From Lactobacillus sp. UCMA15818 (GTDB taxonomy: Bacteria; Bacillota; Bacilli; Lactobacillales; Lactobacillaceae): 51,192 bases of DNA. The notes beneath the pieces were generated by a model. It had not been told where the DNA came from. It searched no databases and saw only the letters and a program-made list of their open reading frames with translations. Shown in pieces: positions 25,615 to 33,653 of this stretch (positions within the stretch are counted from its first letter, which is position 1; every line of letters starts with the position of its first letter). Made by a program: the position numbers and the translations under genes. The stretch is from assembly GCF_030400225.1 (NCBI RefSeq), contig NZ_VJYB01000012.1:1-51192 (forward strand), in the 5' to 3' direction.

Positions 25615-26823
25615 AGTTTTGGATTGCACTTTCATTGCACTTTTTTCTGTTGGACGTCTTAAATAATTGACTGTAAACTGATTCCGTGGGGAATGATCCA
25701 AGTTTTCTTCGGTCGGTTCAAAGTCAATCACGCCATTTAATTTATCCGCCACTTGAAAATTACTGTTGGGATAAAGGTGTCCGTAAGTTCCCAAGGCAGT
25801 TTGTACATCTTCATGACCTAACCGATCTTTAATGATTAGCGGATTTTCCCCCATACTGATCAACAGAGAAGCATGAGAATGACGCAAACCATGGATACGG
25901 ATACGATGCACTCCTGCTTTTTTGGAATAACGATCAATGGCGTGAGCAATGGTATATTTCTGTGGTGGAATCACATTATAGCTCATCACAAAAGAGGTTT
26001 TTACCACTTTTTGTTGAACATTTCGCCATTCTTTTAAGAACTGTAGAGTGGTTTTATCCAGCACAATATGACGTACACTGGCTCTTGTTTTGGGGGATGT
26101 AAAGTAATATTCTTTTTGGTTCTTATAATACAGAGTTTTGTCAATAGATAACATCCCAGTTTCAAAGTCGATATCGTCCCACTGAATCGCAGTGGCTTCA
26201 CCGATACGCATACCAGTCATAAATAACAACCATAAAGACATGAAAAGAAAGTGTTGATAAAAGTCTCCTTTGTAAAATAAAGCAATCACTTTTTCAAATT
26301 CTTCTTTCGTCCAAAAATCGACCACTTGTTTTTGTTTTTTCACATTTCCCACAATTTTAGAAGGATTGGTAGTCGCAAGCTCTAAAACTACAGCCCGATC
26401 CATGGCAACAGAAAACAAACCTTGAATCGAACGAACATAAGACGGTTTTAGCTTTTTTGAAAGCTTTAACTGCCCTTTTTGTACATGAATGGGTTCAATA
26501 TCACTAACCGCCAACTTATTAAAGTAAGGGAAATGTTTGAGAATGGTTTTTAAACGATTTTCGTAGGTTCTTATTTTTACTTTGGTCCGATACCAGGGAA
26601 GAAACAGTTCTTCCACAAACTGTTTAAAACTCATCTTATTTTCAGTTTCCACGAATTCGTCTGGTTTCATCAGTAACATCTTATAATATTCTTCTTTAGC
26701 TTCCTTTTTCGTGCGAAAACCGCTACGATACTTCTGAATCTTTTTATCGTTAGCATCATAGCCTAAATTCGCCCGAAAATAGTAGGTGCCATTTTTGGCA
26801 CGTTTAATGGGATCTTTCGTCAT
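25603..26823 (-). CDS. int: Tyrosine integrase of Tn916/Tn5801 type
   Basis: This recombinase has about 406 residues, the same size as Tn916 Int. The N-terminal arm-binding domain (about 1-60, KNGTYYFRANLGYD) is followed by a SAM-like core-binding domain (about 75-170) and the catalytic domain. The catalytic domain has Arg near 204 (GMRIGEATAIQWDDID), HGLRHSHAS near 309-317 and the nucleophile Tyr near 346 (ALGTYGHLYP). The frame is open 8 codons upstream, but ATG 26823 with AAGGAGCG is the clear start. It cuts and joins DNA at the guaA attachment core. It appears intact. Confidence 0.92.
   Translation of the reverse strand: MTKDPIKRAKNGTYYFRANLGYDANDKKIQKYRSGFRTKKEAKEEYYKMLLMKPDEFVETENKMSFKQFVEELFLPWYRTKVKIRTYENRLKTILKHFPYFNKLAVSDIEPIHVQKGQLKLSKKLKPSYVRSIQGLFSVAMDRAVVLELATTNPSKIVGNVKKQKQVVDFWTKEEFEKVIALFYKGDFYQHFLFMSLWLLFMTGMRIGEATAIQWDDIDFETGMLSIDKTLYYKNQKEYYFTSPKTRASVRHIVLDKTTLQFLKEWRNVQQKVVKTSFVMSYNVIPPQKYTIAHAIDRYSKKAGVHRIRIHGLRHSHASLLISMGENPLIIKDRLGHEDVQTALGTYGHLYPNSNFQVADKLNGVIDFEPTEENLDHSPRNQFTVNYLRRPTEKSAMKVQSKTKKS
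25624..25647 (+). repeat. Left-end arm-type repeats
   Basis: The decamer ATTGCACTTT is present twice in tandem 60-85 bp from attL, and again near the right end (about 33541-33551). Such short repeats near both ends are where the integrase N-terminal domain binds in Tn916-like elements. They overlap the int 3' coding end. Confidence 0.6.
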
Positions 26824-26850
26824 AGTTTTTACGCTCCTTACGTACAAAAA

Positions 26851-27051
26851 CTAATCAGACCTGTTTTCATCTGAAAACTTGATTCCAAGAAGTTCTTCAA
26901 CTGCTTCGCAAGGAACACGATCTAATTTTCGTGACTGATAATAAGTATGTCCTTTTTCGATCATCAGATCTTTCGCTTTTCTGATAATGTCGGCAGCAAA
27001 AGAATTTCCGTATCCTAGCGCAACTAAGTCTTTTTTAGTGACTGTGATCAT
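26851..27051 (-). CDS. DUF3173 protein, probable excisionase-like factor
   Basis: This 66-residue basic protein starts MITVTKKDLVALGYGNSFA and continues AADIIRKAKDLMIEKGHTYYQ, the DUF3173 pattern. It lies 27 bp upstream of int. In Tn5801-like and related ICEs, DUF3173 genes occupy the xis position next to int. ATG 27051 follows AAAGGAGCACAA; a longer frame upstream has no good start. Its likely role is to bias the integrase towards excision, by position. Confidence 0.75.
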   Translation of the reverse strand: MITVTKKDLVALGYGNSFAADIIRKAKDLMIEKGHTYYQSRKLDRVPCEAVEELLGIKFSDENRSD

Positions 27052-27519
27052 TTGTGCTCCTTTCCATTGCAGACTAAGATTTCTCCAATATTCACCTACA
27101 ATTATATCAAAGATGCCAAAATTTAGATGCTCATAGCAATCGAACAGCTCTAGCAAAGCTCACGGAAATTTCACCCCTGCATGGATCGCATGTAGCTGCA
27201 CTCATAACCTGCGACGCTTTTAACGCTCGGATCATGACGACACGGGAGTATCATTGTCACAATAAGAAAGTCTTGGCTGCAATTCGGCTAAAAATTGTTT
27301 TTAGTCATAAACAAGATTCGCTCGCTTTTTTAAAAGGTTATCGCGTGTTTATCTAAAGGCTATTTTCTTATTGCAAAGGATTCGATTGCAGATATTCAGT
27401 TTTCAAAGAACTGAAGGCTGATTAGCCCGGCAAAATTTACCAATGGCTGATAAACTTTGCTGGAATAATAAACACAGAGGGAAGCGCAGAGTGGAAAGGC
27501 ACTTCCCACACCTAAAAAG
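27052..27519. other. Non-coding regulatory stretch of the element with hairpins
   Basis: No gene is visible. Two hairpins stand out. CCGGCAAAATTTA (27427-27439) pairs with TAAACTTTGCTGG (27451-27463) with two wobble pairs. GGGAAG...CTTCCC spans 27479-27507, just after the Orf8-like gene, where it may end transcription of that operon. In Tn916 this interval separates orf8 from xis and takes part in regulated read-through. Confidence 0.45.
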
Positions 27520-27750
27520 TTACCGGATTTCAAAAGATAAAATCATACGCAACAAACGGTCTTCCAAACGACTACGTAAGAATTCGTCGACAACAGTATG
27601 AGAATTTCCAGATTCATCTTTCATCACACGTAGAGAGAGCTTGGGACTATAGGAATGATAGTGGGCACGAATGTCATTAAGAGTGTCCAAATCACCATTT
27701 ATCGCTCTTTCGATCATTTCGTAGGAAATGAGGGGACATTTAGTATTCAT
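27520..27750 (-). CDS. Orf8-like HTH protein of Tn916-type elements
   Basis: This 76-residue protein begins CPLISYEMIERAINGDLD and continues to HTVVDEFLRSRLEDRLLRMIL. The pattern P-L-x-Y-E-x-I-x-A-x-x-G-D with the TVVDE-R-RLE tail matches conjugative transposon Orf8 (HTH_16-type). In Tn916, Orf7 and Orf8 activate transfer and excision functions. It overlaps the Orf7-like gene by 11 bp and is full length. Confidence 0.8.
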   Translation of the reverse strand: MNTKCPLISYEMIERAINGDLDTLNDIRAHYHSYSPKLSLRVMKDESGNSHTVVDEFLRSRLEDRLLRMILSFEIR

Positions 27751-28024
27751 TTTCGTGTTCCTCCATATAATTTCTGATAGCCTTTAATGCTTGATGACGC
27801 TGACGGTTGACCGTGGAGGCAGAAACGTGAAATAAGTCGGCAATTTCATTTTCATTCATGTCTAAAAAATAATAAAGTAGCAGAATGGTGCGCTTTTTAT
27901 CGGACAAACTTTCTTCAATGGCAGTTCCTAACGCTTCATTTTCAATATCAATAGAAAAACCTAACAGTGAAAGATGCAGGAAATCAGACGGATAACGATC
28001 CATAGTTTGAAGTTCATCTGACAT
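27740..28024 (-). pseudogene. Orf7-like sigma-70 family regulator, N-terminally truncated
   Basis: The 94-residue product keeps the C-terminal half of Tn916 Orf7: SDKKRTILLLYYFLDMNENE then IADLFHVSASTVNRQRHQAL, a sigma region 4-like HTH. The usual Orf7 has about 140 residues; roughly 45 N-terminal residues are missing. The frame start (ATG 28024) falls exactly where the preceding DUF961 frame loses its own C-terminus, so a deletion joined the two. It may still be translated, through overlap with the upstream frame. Confidence 0.65.
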
Positions 28025-28379
28025 GTAACTGATAATTCGTAAACCCACGTTCGCCGATCTTATAATCCTCAGCCACAATTTGAGGATGAACTAACTGCAC
28101 ACGGTCTTCAGACTCGAAAGATTTTTCTCCCGCAGCTTGGGGCAAGACCACCACAATATCATCGGCCCGCTGTACATCTGAATAAAGGTTATAACTACGT
28201 GATACAATACTATAACGACCATTGACACGACGCTGTTCGATTTTTCCTTCTCCGGCAAATTCCAGATTACCAAAGGTTTCTTCCATCGAAACGGGTAAGG
28301 TGAACCAGCGACTAATAATTTCACCGATTGCTTCAAATTGACTGAGATTCGTCACATAAATCGCAAGACTGTTATCCAT
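28014..28379 (-). CDS. ArdA N-terminus fused to a DUF961 (Orf23/YdcP) domain
   Basis: The product has 121 residues. Residues 1-33 (SLAIYVTNLSQFEAIGEIIS, then RWFTLPVSMEE) look like the start of the antirestriction protein ArdA (Tn916 Orf18). From about residue 34 it becomes TFGNLEFAGEGKIEQRRVNGRY and then SRSYNLYSDVQRADDIVVVL, which is the DUF961 family (Tn916 Orf23). The junction falls at MEE, a stretch both families share. The DUF961 C-terminus is cut short after FTNYQLHVR. The ATG has GGAGGTG. It is most likely a recombination scar rather than an evolved fusion. Confidence 0.7.
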   Translation of the reverse strand: MDNSLAIYVTNLSQFEAIGEIISRWFTLPVSMEETFGNLEFAGEGKIEQRRVNGRYSIVSRSYNLYSDVQRADDIVVVLPQAAGEKSFESEDRVQLVHPQIVAEDYKIGERGFTNYQLHVR

Positions 28380-28381
28380 CA

Positions 28382-28609
28382 CTACACCTCCAGATAAAGG
28401 TTGCGGATTGTTTCGATTTGACTTTGCACACTGTATAAAGCATCCTCGACCGTCATCAAATCTTCTGCCAAAATTTGACGACCTTTTTCTGAACGACCAT
28501 CCATATGCTGGACAGAACGAAAAGTATAAATCGCATTTGTTAACTGGTGAATGGCATTGTTACACAGCATTTGTTGCGCAGCTTTTAAACTTTCGGTTTC
28601 CTGCATCAA
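28382..28609 (-). CDS. Small helical protein of unknown function
   Basis: This 75-residue, mostly alpha-helical, acidic protein (ESLKAAQQMLCNNAIHQLTN, then SVQSQIETIRNLYLEV) has no recognised domain. Its start overlaps the methyltransferase stop (TGATG), and its stop abuts the next start, so it belongs to the same operon. It may belong to the ICE backbone. Confidence 0.5.
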   Translation of the reverse strand: MMQETESLKAAQQMLCNNAIHQLTNAIYTFRSVQHMDGRSEKGRQILAEDLMTVEDALYSVQSQIETIRNLYLEV

Positions 28610-29697
28610 ACGGGATCCTCCTTTCCATAGACTTTCGCCACATTTCCCAAGATAAATTCCGCACAGGGCAGAACAATCGCATTACCTAATGCCTTGTAAC
28701 GAGCAGAAGGGCTGATTTCTTTATTCTGAAAACCGTACTTCGTCCAGTCTTCTGGGAGTCCCATCAGCCGTTCACATTCTAGTGGGGTCAACTTACGAAT
28801 GTTTCCTTTCTCTACTTCACCTTTGGGCCAGTTGGCAAAGACATTCACGGTTCCCGCTAATAAGGTGGGAAAAGGGTCCCTTGCTTTGCCAAAACTGGAG
28901 CGGAAGCCTTGGAGATTGCCGATTTTAGCATAACTGCGCATGCGTCTTTCTTGAAAGGGAAAGAGACAAAGTGACCGCCTTGTTTTAGCAGAAGTTGATA
29001 AACATTCTTGGGCGGAGAGCCGCCTGCTTTGTGGGCTAGTTTCAGGATCCAATTGCACTCGTTGGGTGTCAAAAAGTATTTCACGGGCACGGAAGTATCT
29101 AAAATCTGCCACGAGAAAGATACGTTTTCTTCGTTAGGGGACTCCCCAATATTGACCGTCGAGGAGTCGCCAGCACAAATCAACTTTTCTCCCTCGCACC
29201 ATTCCCGCATTGGCCCAGAATCCAGAAGCAGGCATTGGAAGCGTGGTTTCTGTGAAAGCTTCCAGCACGGCCTTAAAATCCAGCCGGTCATTTGACGAAA
29301 AAGCTCCCAAGACGTTTTCCCAAATAGCGAGAGTTGGATAGGTTCCATGAGTCTGATTCCTCATTTCTCTGATGATTCGAATTGTTTCAAAAAATAAACT
29401 TGACTTTTCTCCCTGTAAGCCTGTCTGGTTGCCAATATCGGATAAGTTCTGGCAAGGCGAACCGAAGGTAATAATGTCTGTAGGCGGTAAATCCACGCCT
29501 TTGATTTTAGTGATGTCGCCTAAATGTTTCATGGACGGAAAATGACGCTTCGTAATACTCACGGGTGCTTTTTCAATTTCACTCGCCCAGATGGGCTGAA
29601 TGCCGTGCTTTTGAGCGGCAAGGGGGAACACACCAATTCCATCGAATAGACTTCCTAAGGTTAATTTTCTTATTTTAATCAAATCCTTTAAAAACAA
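28606..29697 (-). pseudogene. C5-cytosine DNA methyltransferase interrupted by an in-frame stop
   Basis: A 363-codon frame has all main C5-methyltransferase motifs: I (LTLGSLFDGIGVFPLAA), IV with catalytic Cys (GSPCQNLS, about residue 80), VI (WENVLGAF), VIII (xRRKRIFLVADF) and X (SARYKALGNAIVLPCAEFIL). A TAA at 29134-29136 replaces the first residue of motif VIII, normally Gln (CAA); the frame is open on both sides, so one base change broke it. Both halves stay in the same frame. The start could be TTG 29697 or TTG 29682. No restriction partner is nearby, so it was probably an element-borne protective or orphan enzyme. Confidence 0.85.
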
Positions 29698-29725
29698 AAA
29701 ACACCCTTAAGTCGTAGGGTGTTTT
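29695..29725 (-). terminator. Terminator of the AAA/subtilase cassette
   Basis: On the minus strand ACACCCT pairs with AGGGTGT around ACGACTTA and is followed by a T run. It lies about 95 bp after the subtilase stop and directly before the methyltransferase start, so it separates the two transcription units. Confidence 0.7.
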
Positions 29726-29817
29726 CTAATCAAATTTAATTGTGTAGGTTATTATTTTTCTTTTACATTACAGCCAATAGATAGTCAAGTATCCGTTTGT
29801 TTTTTGTTAAAAGAAAA

Positions 29818-32337
29818 TTAAATATTAGTGTCAATCTCAATCTCTTGTTTATTGGTAATTTGGTTGGTAATCGCAGTATATAAATCGTATTTAGTTTCAG
29901 GTGTCTCAATTGAAACTATTAAAGAATATCTTAAACGATTATTAAACCTTCCTAGATTTGGACGTTCTCTCCACCATCCGATAACAGGATACACAGCAAC
30001 GTAATTAACATCACATAAATCAACAGCAGGTGCTTTACAAAAATCTGAATGGATCGAACCAACGTCTCTATTTGTAGTTCCGAGATACCATTTTCTGCTA
30101 GAACCTGTTATAGTCGTTTCATCACGCATTTTGTAATTAATGCGTTTCTTAAATTCTGCGAGAGTTTCATCGCTATTAATAACGTCAAATCTTAATCCAG
30201 CTGATGAATACCGATATTTATTTTTCCAGCCTCTCTCTCCAGGGCTTGGCTCAATAAAATATGAAAGTGTTACTTTTAATTTTACTTCAGTTTCTCCCAG
30301 AGATTTTAAAATTTCTTTTGGCCATGGAATTTGGTGAATATTCATTTCATTCATTTTTTTCCCTTTTGAAAAAGGTTGCAATTCAGATTCTACAACTAAA
30401 TTAACTGAGTTACTTTTACATTCTAGCGCTTTATTTAAATTAGGAATACCGTAGCCACAAGTTCTTAGCAAATCCCTTCTCCCAGTTGTTTTTTTATCAT
30501 CACTACAGAACTGTTGAATCATTCGATTACTCCAATTTGCCGAATGAATCATTAACGCTCTAACCGTTTCTGGCCATATTCCTGGATATTCATCATAAAT
30601 TTGTGCAGCCATCCAAGAAGCTTGTGCTGTTGCTGAACTTGTACCTCCTAAAGTAGAAAAAGGTCTATTAAAAAAGTTTCTATTAGTAGTTAGTAATTCC
30701 AAATCTTCACATTCAGAAATGTCGTCACCATTAGTAACCATGTTTCCACCATCTAAAAGTATTTCTGGTTTAATAGGCCATTTGGAATCCCAACTCCTTG
30801 ATGTAGAACTATACGGTGATAGTTCATCCACATCAGCAAGGGGTTTACAGTTGTTATAAACTGAAGATTCAATTTCAATATCATTAGCGTATGCACCAAC
30901 AGTAATGGCATTCCATGATTGTCCAGGATTCTCAACTCCATGTAAAATATTAGAATCTGGATAATTAAGATCCTTTATTTCCTCTCCATATACATTACCA
31001 GCACTGATTAAAAAGAGTCTTTTCCCATTTGAATCACTTGACCCAGAAGTTATATTGTCAATAGCAGCAGACCATGAAGTTGGACTACCATCATCTGTAT
31101 TGAAATCGGACGAAGTAACTGCCATACAAATAGTTCTATCAGCAGTTGGATTTTCAATTTCAGAAAGATAAACTGCATCTTCTGTTACCGCTCCATATAA
31201 TTCAACATTATTTTCACTGTTAGGGGGTAAGATTTTTACTGATTCAATTTTATGGTTAATTTTAATATCATCTTTCTCTAAAAATTTCTTCTTTAAATCG
31301 TTATAAATAGAAATACCAGCCATTTGGGTCCCATGACCTAAGTGATCACTAGTACCCCAATCTTTTTTAACCGCTTGAATTGTTCTTTCGTTTTTAATAG
31401 CAGGTGAAATAAGCGGGTGTCTTGAAGCTAGTCCTGTATCTAAAAGACAAATTGATGCATTACCTTGACCAAATTCGGTACGGTTTAACAACTCATCGAC
31501 CCATTCCTGTTGATCTTGTCCAGACAATTCATCAAAAAAATTAGTGCTTTCAGGAGCTCTACGAAACTCTGCGATATAATCGCACATTTCTATCAGTTCT
31601 CTTAATTGCTTTTTATTTGCAAATATTAATCTAACTATACGTTCTGGGAAAATAATTTTCTTACTATCAAAAACTATTCCTAAATCTTGACAGCTTTGTA
31701 TAAAATTATTAGTAGCTTCTTCAAGATTAGTTTTACTTTTTGTTTCATCTTCTACTGCTAAATATCTTAACCAAACCTCACACCATTCTGGTTTCTCTAA
31801 TGGCATATTTGATTCTGAGCCCACCCAAAAAGAATCTAGCATTGCTAAGTGAATGTCCTCTATACTGTTAATCAAATCATTGTTTTTTGGTTTCCCAGTT
31901 TTAGTTTTTTTATCGGTATTCAAAAAATTGTCTATTTTATTCAAAAAGAAACTTTCTTTGCCCTCAGGTACGTAAACTGTTGCTTTAATCGTCTTTGGAC
32001 TGTCATTATCAATGTCAGAATTTTCAACTTTATTAGATTCTTCTCTAACATTAAGAAGTTTGATACCTTGTCTAAGATCCTCTAAACTATTTAAAGATAA
32101 GTCATAATCAGGAGCACTGGTAAATTCTAAATAAGTTCCTTCCTTGTATCTTATAGCTGCAGCTTGTTTTTGTTTCGAAGACCGTTCATAACTTTCTTTT
32201 AATTTTCTTTGGATGAACGCTCCATGACCATATGCATTGGCTCTATGTGGAAATTTGTCTCCGTTCATACCTGGTTTACCACCATACTCTATTGATGCTT
32301 CAGTTCCTTGCAAAAAAATATTTCTTTTTTCTACCAC
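29818..32337 (-). CDS. ietS: Subtilisin-like serine protease, IetS-type defence component
   Basis: This 839-residue S8 family protease has no signal peptide and so is cytoplasmic. An N-terminal extension (about residues 1-285) of no known fold precedes the catalytic domain. The triad is visible: Asp near 299 (ICLLDTGLASRHP), His near 334 (DHLGHGTQMAGI) and Ser near 564 (LGGTSSATAQASWMAA). A beta-rich C-terminal region of about 200 residues follows. The gene begins with GTG 4 bp after the AAA+ ATPase gene, so the pair is translationally coupled. Such AAA + S8 pairs are catalogued as IetAS systems in defence surveys. Base composition is more AT-rich than the ICE backbone genes beside it. Confidence 0.8.
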   Translation of the reverse strand: MVEKRNIFLQGTEASIEYGGKPGMNGDKFPHRANAYGHGAFIQRKLKESYERSSKQKQAAAIRYKEGTYLEFTSAPDYDLSLNSLEDLRQGIKLLNVREESNKVENSDIDNDSPKTIKATVYVPEGKESFFLNKIDNFLNTDKKTKTGKPKNNDLINSIEDIHLAMLDSFWVGSESNMPLEKPEWCEVWLRYLAVEDETKSKTNLEEATNNFIQSCQDLGIVFDSKKIIFPERIVRLIFANKKQLRELIEMCDYIAEFRRAPESTNFFDELSGQDQQEWVDELLNRTEFGQGNASICLLDTGLASRHPLISPAIKNERTIQAVKKDWGTSDHLGHGTQMAGISIYNDLKKKFLEKDDIKINHKIESVKILPPNSENNVELYGAVTEDAVYLSEIENPTADRTICMAVTSSDFNTDDGSPTSWSAAIDNITSGSSDSNGKRLFLISAGNVYGEEIKDLNYPDSNILHGVENPGQSWNAITVGAYANDIEIESSVYNNCKPLADVDELSPYSSTSRSWDSKWPIKPEILLDGGNMVTNGDDISECEDLELLTTNRNFFNRPFSTLGGTSSATAQASWMAAQIYDEYPGIWPETVRALMIHSANWSNRMIQQFCSDDKKTTGRRDLLRTCGYGIPNLNKALECKSNSVNLVVESELQPFSKGKKMNEMNIHQIPWPKEILKSLGETEVKLKVTLSYFIEPSPGERGWKNKYRYSSAGLRFDVINSDETLAEFKKRINYKMRDETTITGSSRKWYLGTTNRDVGSIHSDFCKAPAVDLCDVNYVAVYPVIGWWRERPNLGRFNNRLRYSLIVSIETPETKYDLYTAITNQITNKQEIEIDTNI

Positions 32338-32341
32338 CTGT

Positions 32342-33301
32342 TTATGCCTCCCTATCAGAGTAGATATTTACTCTTTCATCCACTAAGGTCAGAAGCTGTT
32401 TTTCGGTGATTTCGTTACCGCTTAAAATAGACTCTTTTATTGCATCGTCACAAATTTTAACAAGTTCTGCCTGACTTAGTACTTTCGCCATAGTAATTAA
32501 TTTATCAGTCGGGTTAAATCCTTTTTGAAAGACTGATAATCTGTTAGTAAATATTGTACTAACTTCTTTTGTAGTGGGTAAAGTGTAATGTAATATATCA
32601 TCAAATCGTCTAAACAGTGCTTGATCGAGTAATTTTTGATTGTTAGTAGCCGCAATAATTAGACTTTCTGAAGTATCCTGTTCAAAAAACTGCAAAAAAG
32701 AATTTAAAATTCTTCTCATTTCTCCTACTTCATTATCCATACTTCTATCTGTACCAATTGCATCAAATTCATCAAAAAAATACACTCCAACGTTGTTTTC
32801 AATAGATTCAAAAATCTGACGTAATTTTATACTTGTTTCACCCATAAACTTCGTTATTAACTTATCAACTTGTACAGTATACAAAGGAAGAGAGAGCTCA
32901 GAAGCAATCACCGAAGCAGTAAATGTTTTTCCTGTTCCTGGAGGTCCTTCAATCAATATTTTTCTTCTGTTTTGTAACCCAAATTGTTGTAACTTGTGTT
33001 TGTTTTTATATTCATTTAAAATGCGAAAAATACGATCCTTTATTTCATCAGAGACTATCAAGTCTTCCAATTGGAAATCAGGAAAAATCATTTGTAGTGT
33101 GGGATTAGTTTTATTTAGAGAGATGACATTTGGTTTAGCAGGCCTTTTGGTTTCAATCAAAGTTTTCAATTCTCGAGCAAAATTAACATGATTCTTTTTT
33201 GCTTCATATGCAGCTATTTGTAGAACTGTAGTTTTAAATCTTTCATCATTGCCTTCTGCATATGACTTAACTAAACTTTTTATTTGATCCGCTGTTGCCA
33301 T
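32342..33301 (-). CDS. ietA: AAA+ ATPase, IetA-type defence component
   Basis: This 319-residue protein has a small N-terminal helical part (about 1-85) and one AAA+ module of the FtsH/Vps4-like type. Motifs are Walker A EGPPGTGKTFTA (about residues 117-128), Walker B YFFDEFDAIG (about 173-182), sensor 1 IIAATNN and the arginine finger/box VII ALFRRFDD. A short lid domain ends the protein. It may remodel or deliver proteins to the partner protease; what triggers it is unknown. ATG 33301 follows AGGGGGTG, and a good promoter lies at 33338-33366. It looks intact. Confidence 0.82.
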   Translation of the reverse strand: MATADQIKSLVKSYAEGNDERFKTTVLQIAAYEAKKNHVNFARELKTLIETKRPAKPNVISLNKTNPTLQMIFPDFQLEDLIVSDEIKDRIFRILNEYKNKHKLQQFGLQNRRKILIEGPPGTGKTFTASVIASELSLPLYTVQVDKLITKFMGETSIKLRQIFESIENNVGVYFFDEFDAIGTDRSMDNEVGEMRRILNSFLQFFEQDTSESLIIAATNNQKLLDQALFRRFDDILHYTLPTTKEVSTIFTNRLSVFQKGFNPTDKLITMAKVLSQAELVKICDDAIKESILSGNEITEKQLLTLVDERVNIYSDREA

Positions 33302-33337
33302 AAAAAACACCCCCTAAAATTTAGTTAACTCTACTGT

Positions 33338-33366
33338 ATTATAATGATATTTTTCAAAATTATCAA
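33338..33366 (-). promoter_or_regulatory. Promoter of the AAA/subtilase cassette
   Basis: On the minus strand TTGATA (33361-33366), 17 bp, TATAAT (33338-33343). It lies 37 bp before the ATPase start. With the terminator at 29695-29725 it defines a self-contained two-gene cassette. Confidence 0.7.
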
Positions 33367-33531
33367 AAGAAATCCTTTTATTTGTGCAATCATTTAGGCT
33401 TTCGCAAACTCAATATATATATATTCTGAAAGTAAGAAAAGACGTTCGATGAACGCCTTTAATAATCGAATATTGAAATAAAAATTGAATCTTTTATAAA
33501 GATAAAAACAGTGTCTGATTTAGTTAGATAC

Positions 33532-33556
33532 TGCACTGAAATTGCACTTTTTTTCT
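33532..33556 (+). repeat. Right-end arm-type repeats
   Basis: TGCACTGAAATTGCACTTTT holds two half-matching copies of the ATTGCACTTT repeat found at the left end, about 90-110 bp from attR. The shared decamer at both ends supports the element boundaries. Between 33367 and 33642 I see no gene. Confidence 0.55.
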
Positions 33557-33642
33557 TATTTTTGGTGTTTTATACGTCTTTATACTTTTCCATATTGCTT
33601 GATATTACTGCATTTTACCTTATATGCTTAACCCAAAGTCCA

Positions 33643-33653
33643 GAGTGGGAATA
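33643..33653 (+). repeat. attR core of the integrated element
   Basis: GAGTGGGAATA is identical to 25553-25563. It is followed by ATCC, so an empty site would read GAG TGG GAA TAA and restore a guaA stop. Confidence 0.82.

Larger units (their letters stand above)
25553..33653. mobile_element. 8.1-kb Tn5801-like integrated element carrying an IetAS-type defence cassette
   Basis: The element is bounded by 11-bp direct repeats GAGTGGGAATA at 25553-25563 (in guaA) and 33643-33653. The core and the guaA 3' target are those known for Tn5801-type elements. Contents in minus-strand order from the right are AAA+ ATPase, subtilase, broken methyltransferase, a 75-residue protein, an ArdA::DUF961 chimera, Orf7- and Orf8-like genes, DUF3173 protein and integrase. 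Repeats of ATTGCACTTT near both ends are likely arm-type sites for the integrase. No relaxase, FtsK-type coupling protein or type IV secretion gene lies inside. It cannot conjugate by itself but may still excise. Confidence 0.82.

Noticed and set aside
28091-28336. 81-codon minus-strand frame overlapping the DUF961 gene
   Set aside because: It is out of frame with the DUF961 match and shows no natural protein features.
29008-29348. Open frames on both strands within the methyltransferase region
   Set aside because: They are other-frame shadows of a methyltransferase whose true frame is continuous apart from one TAA.
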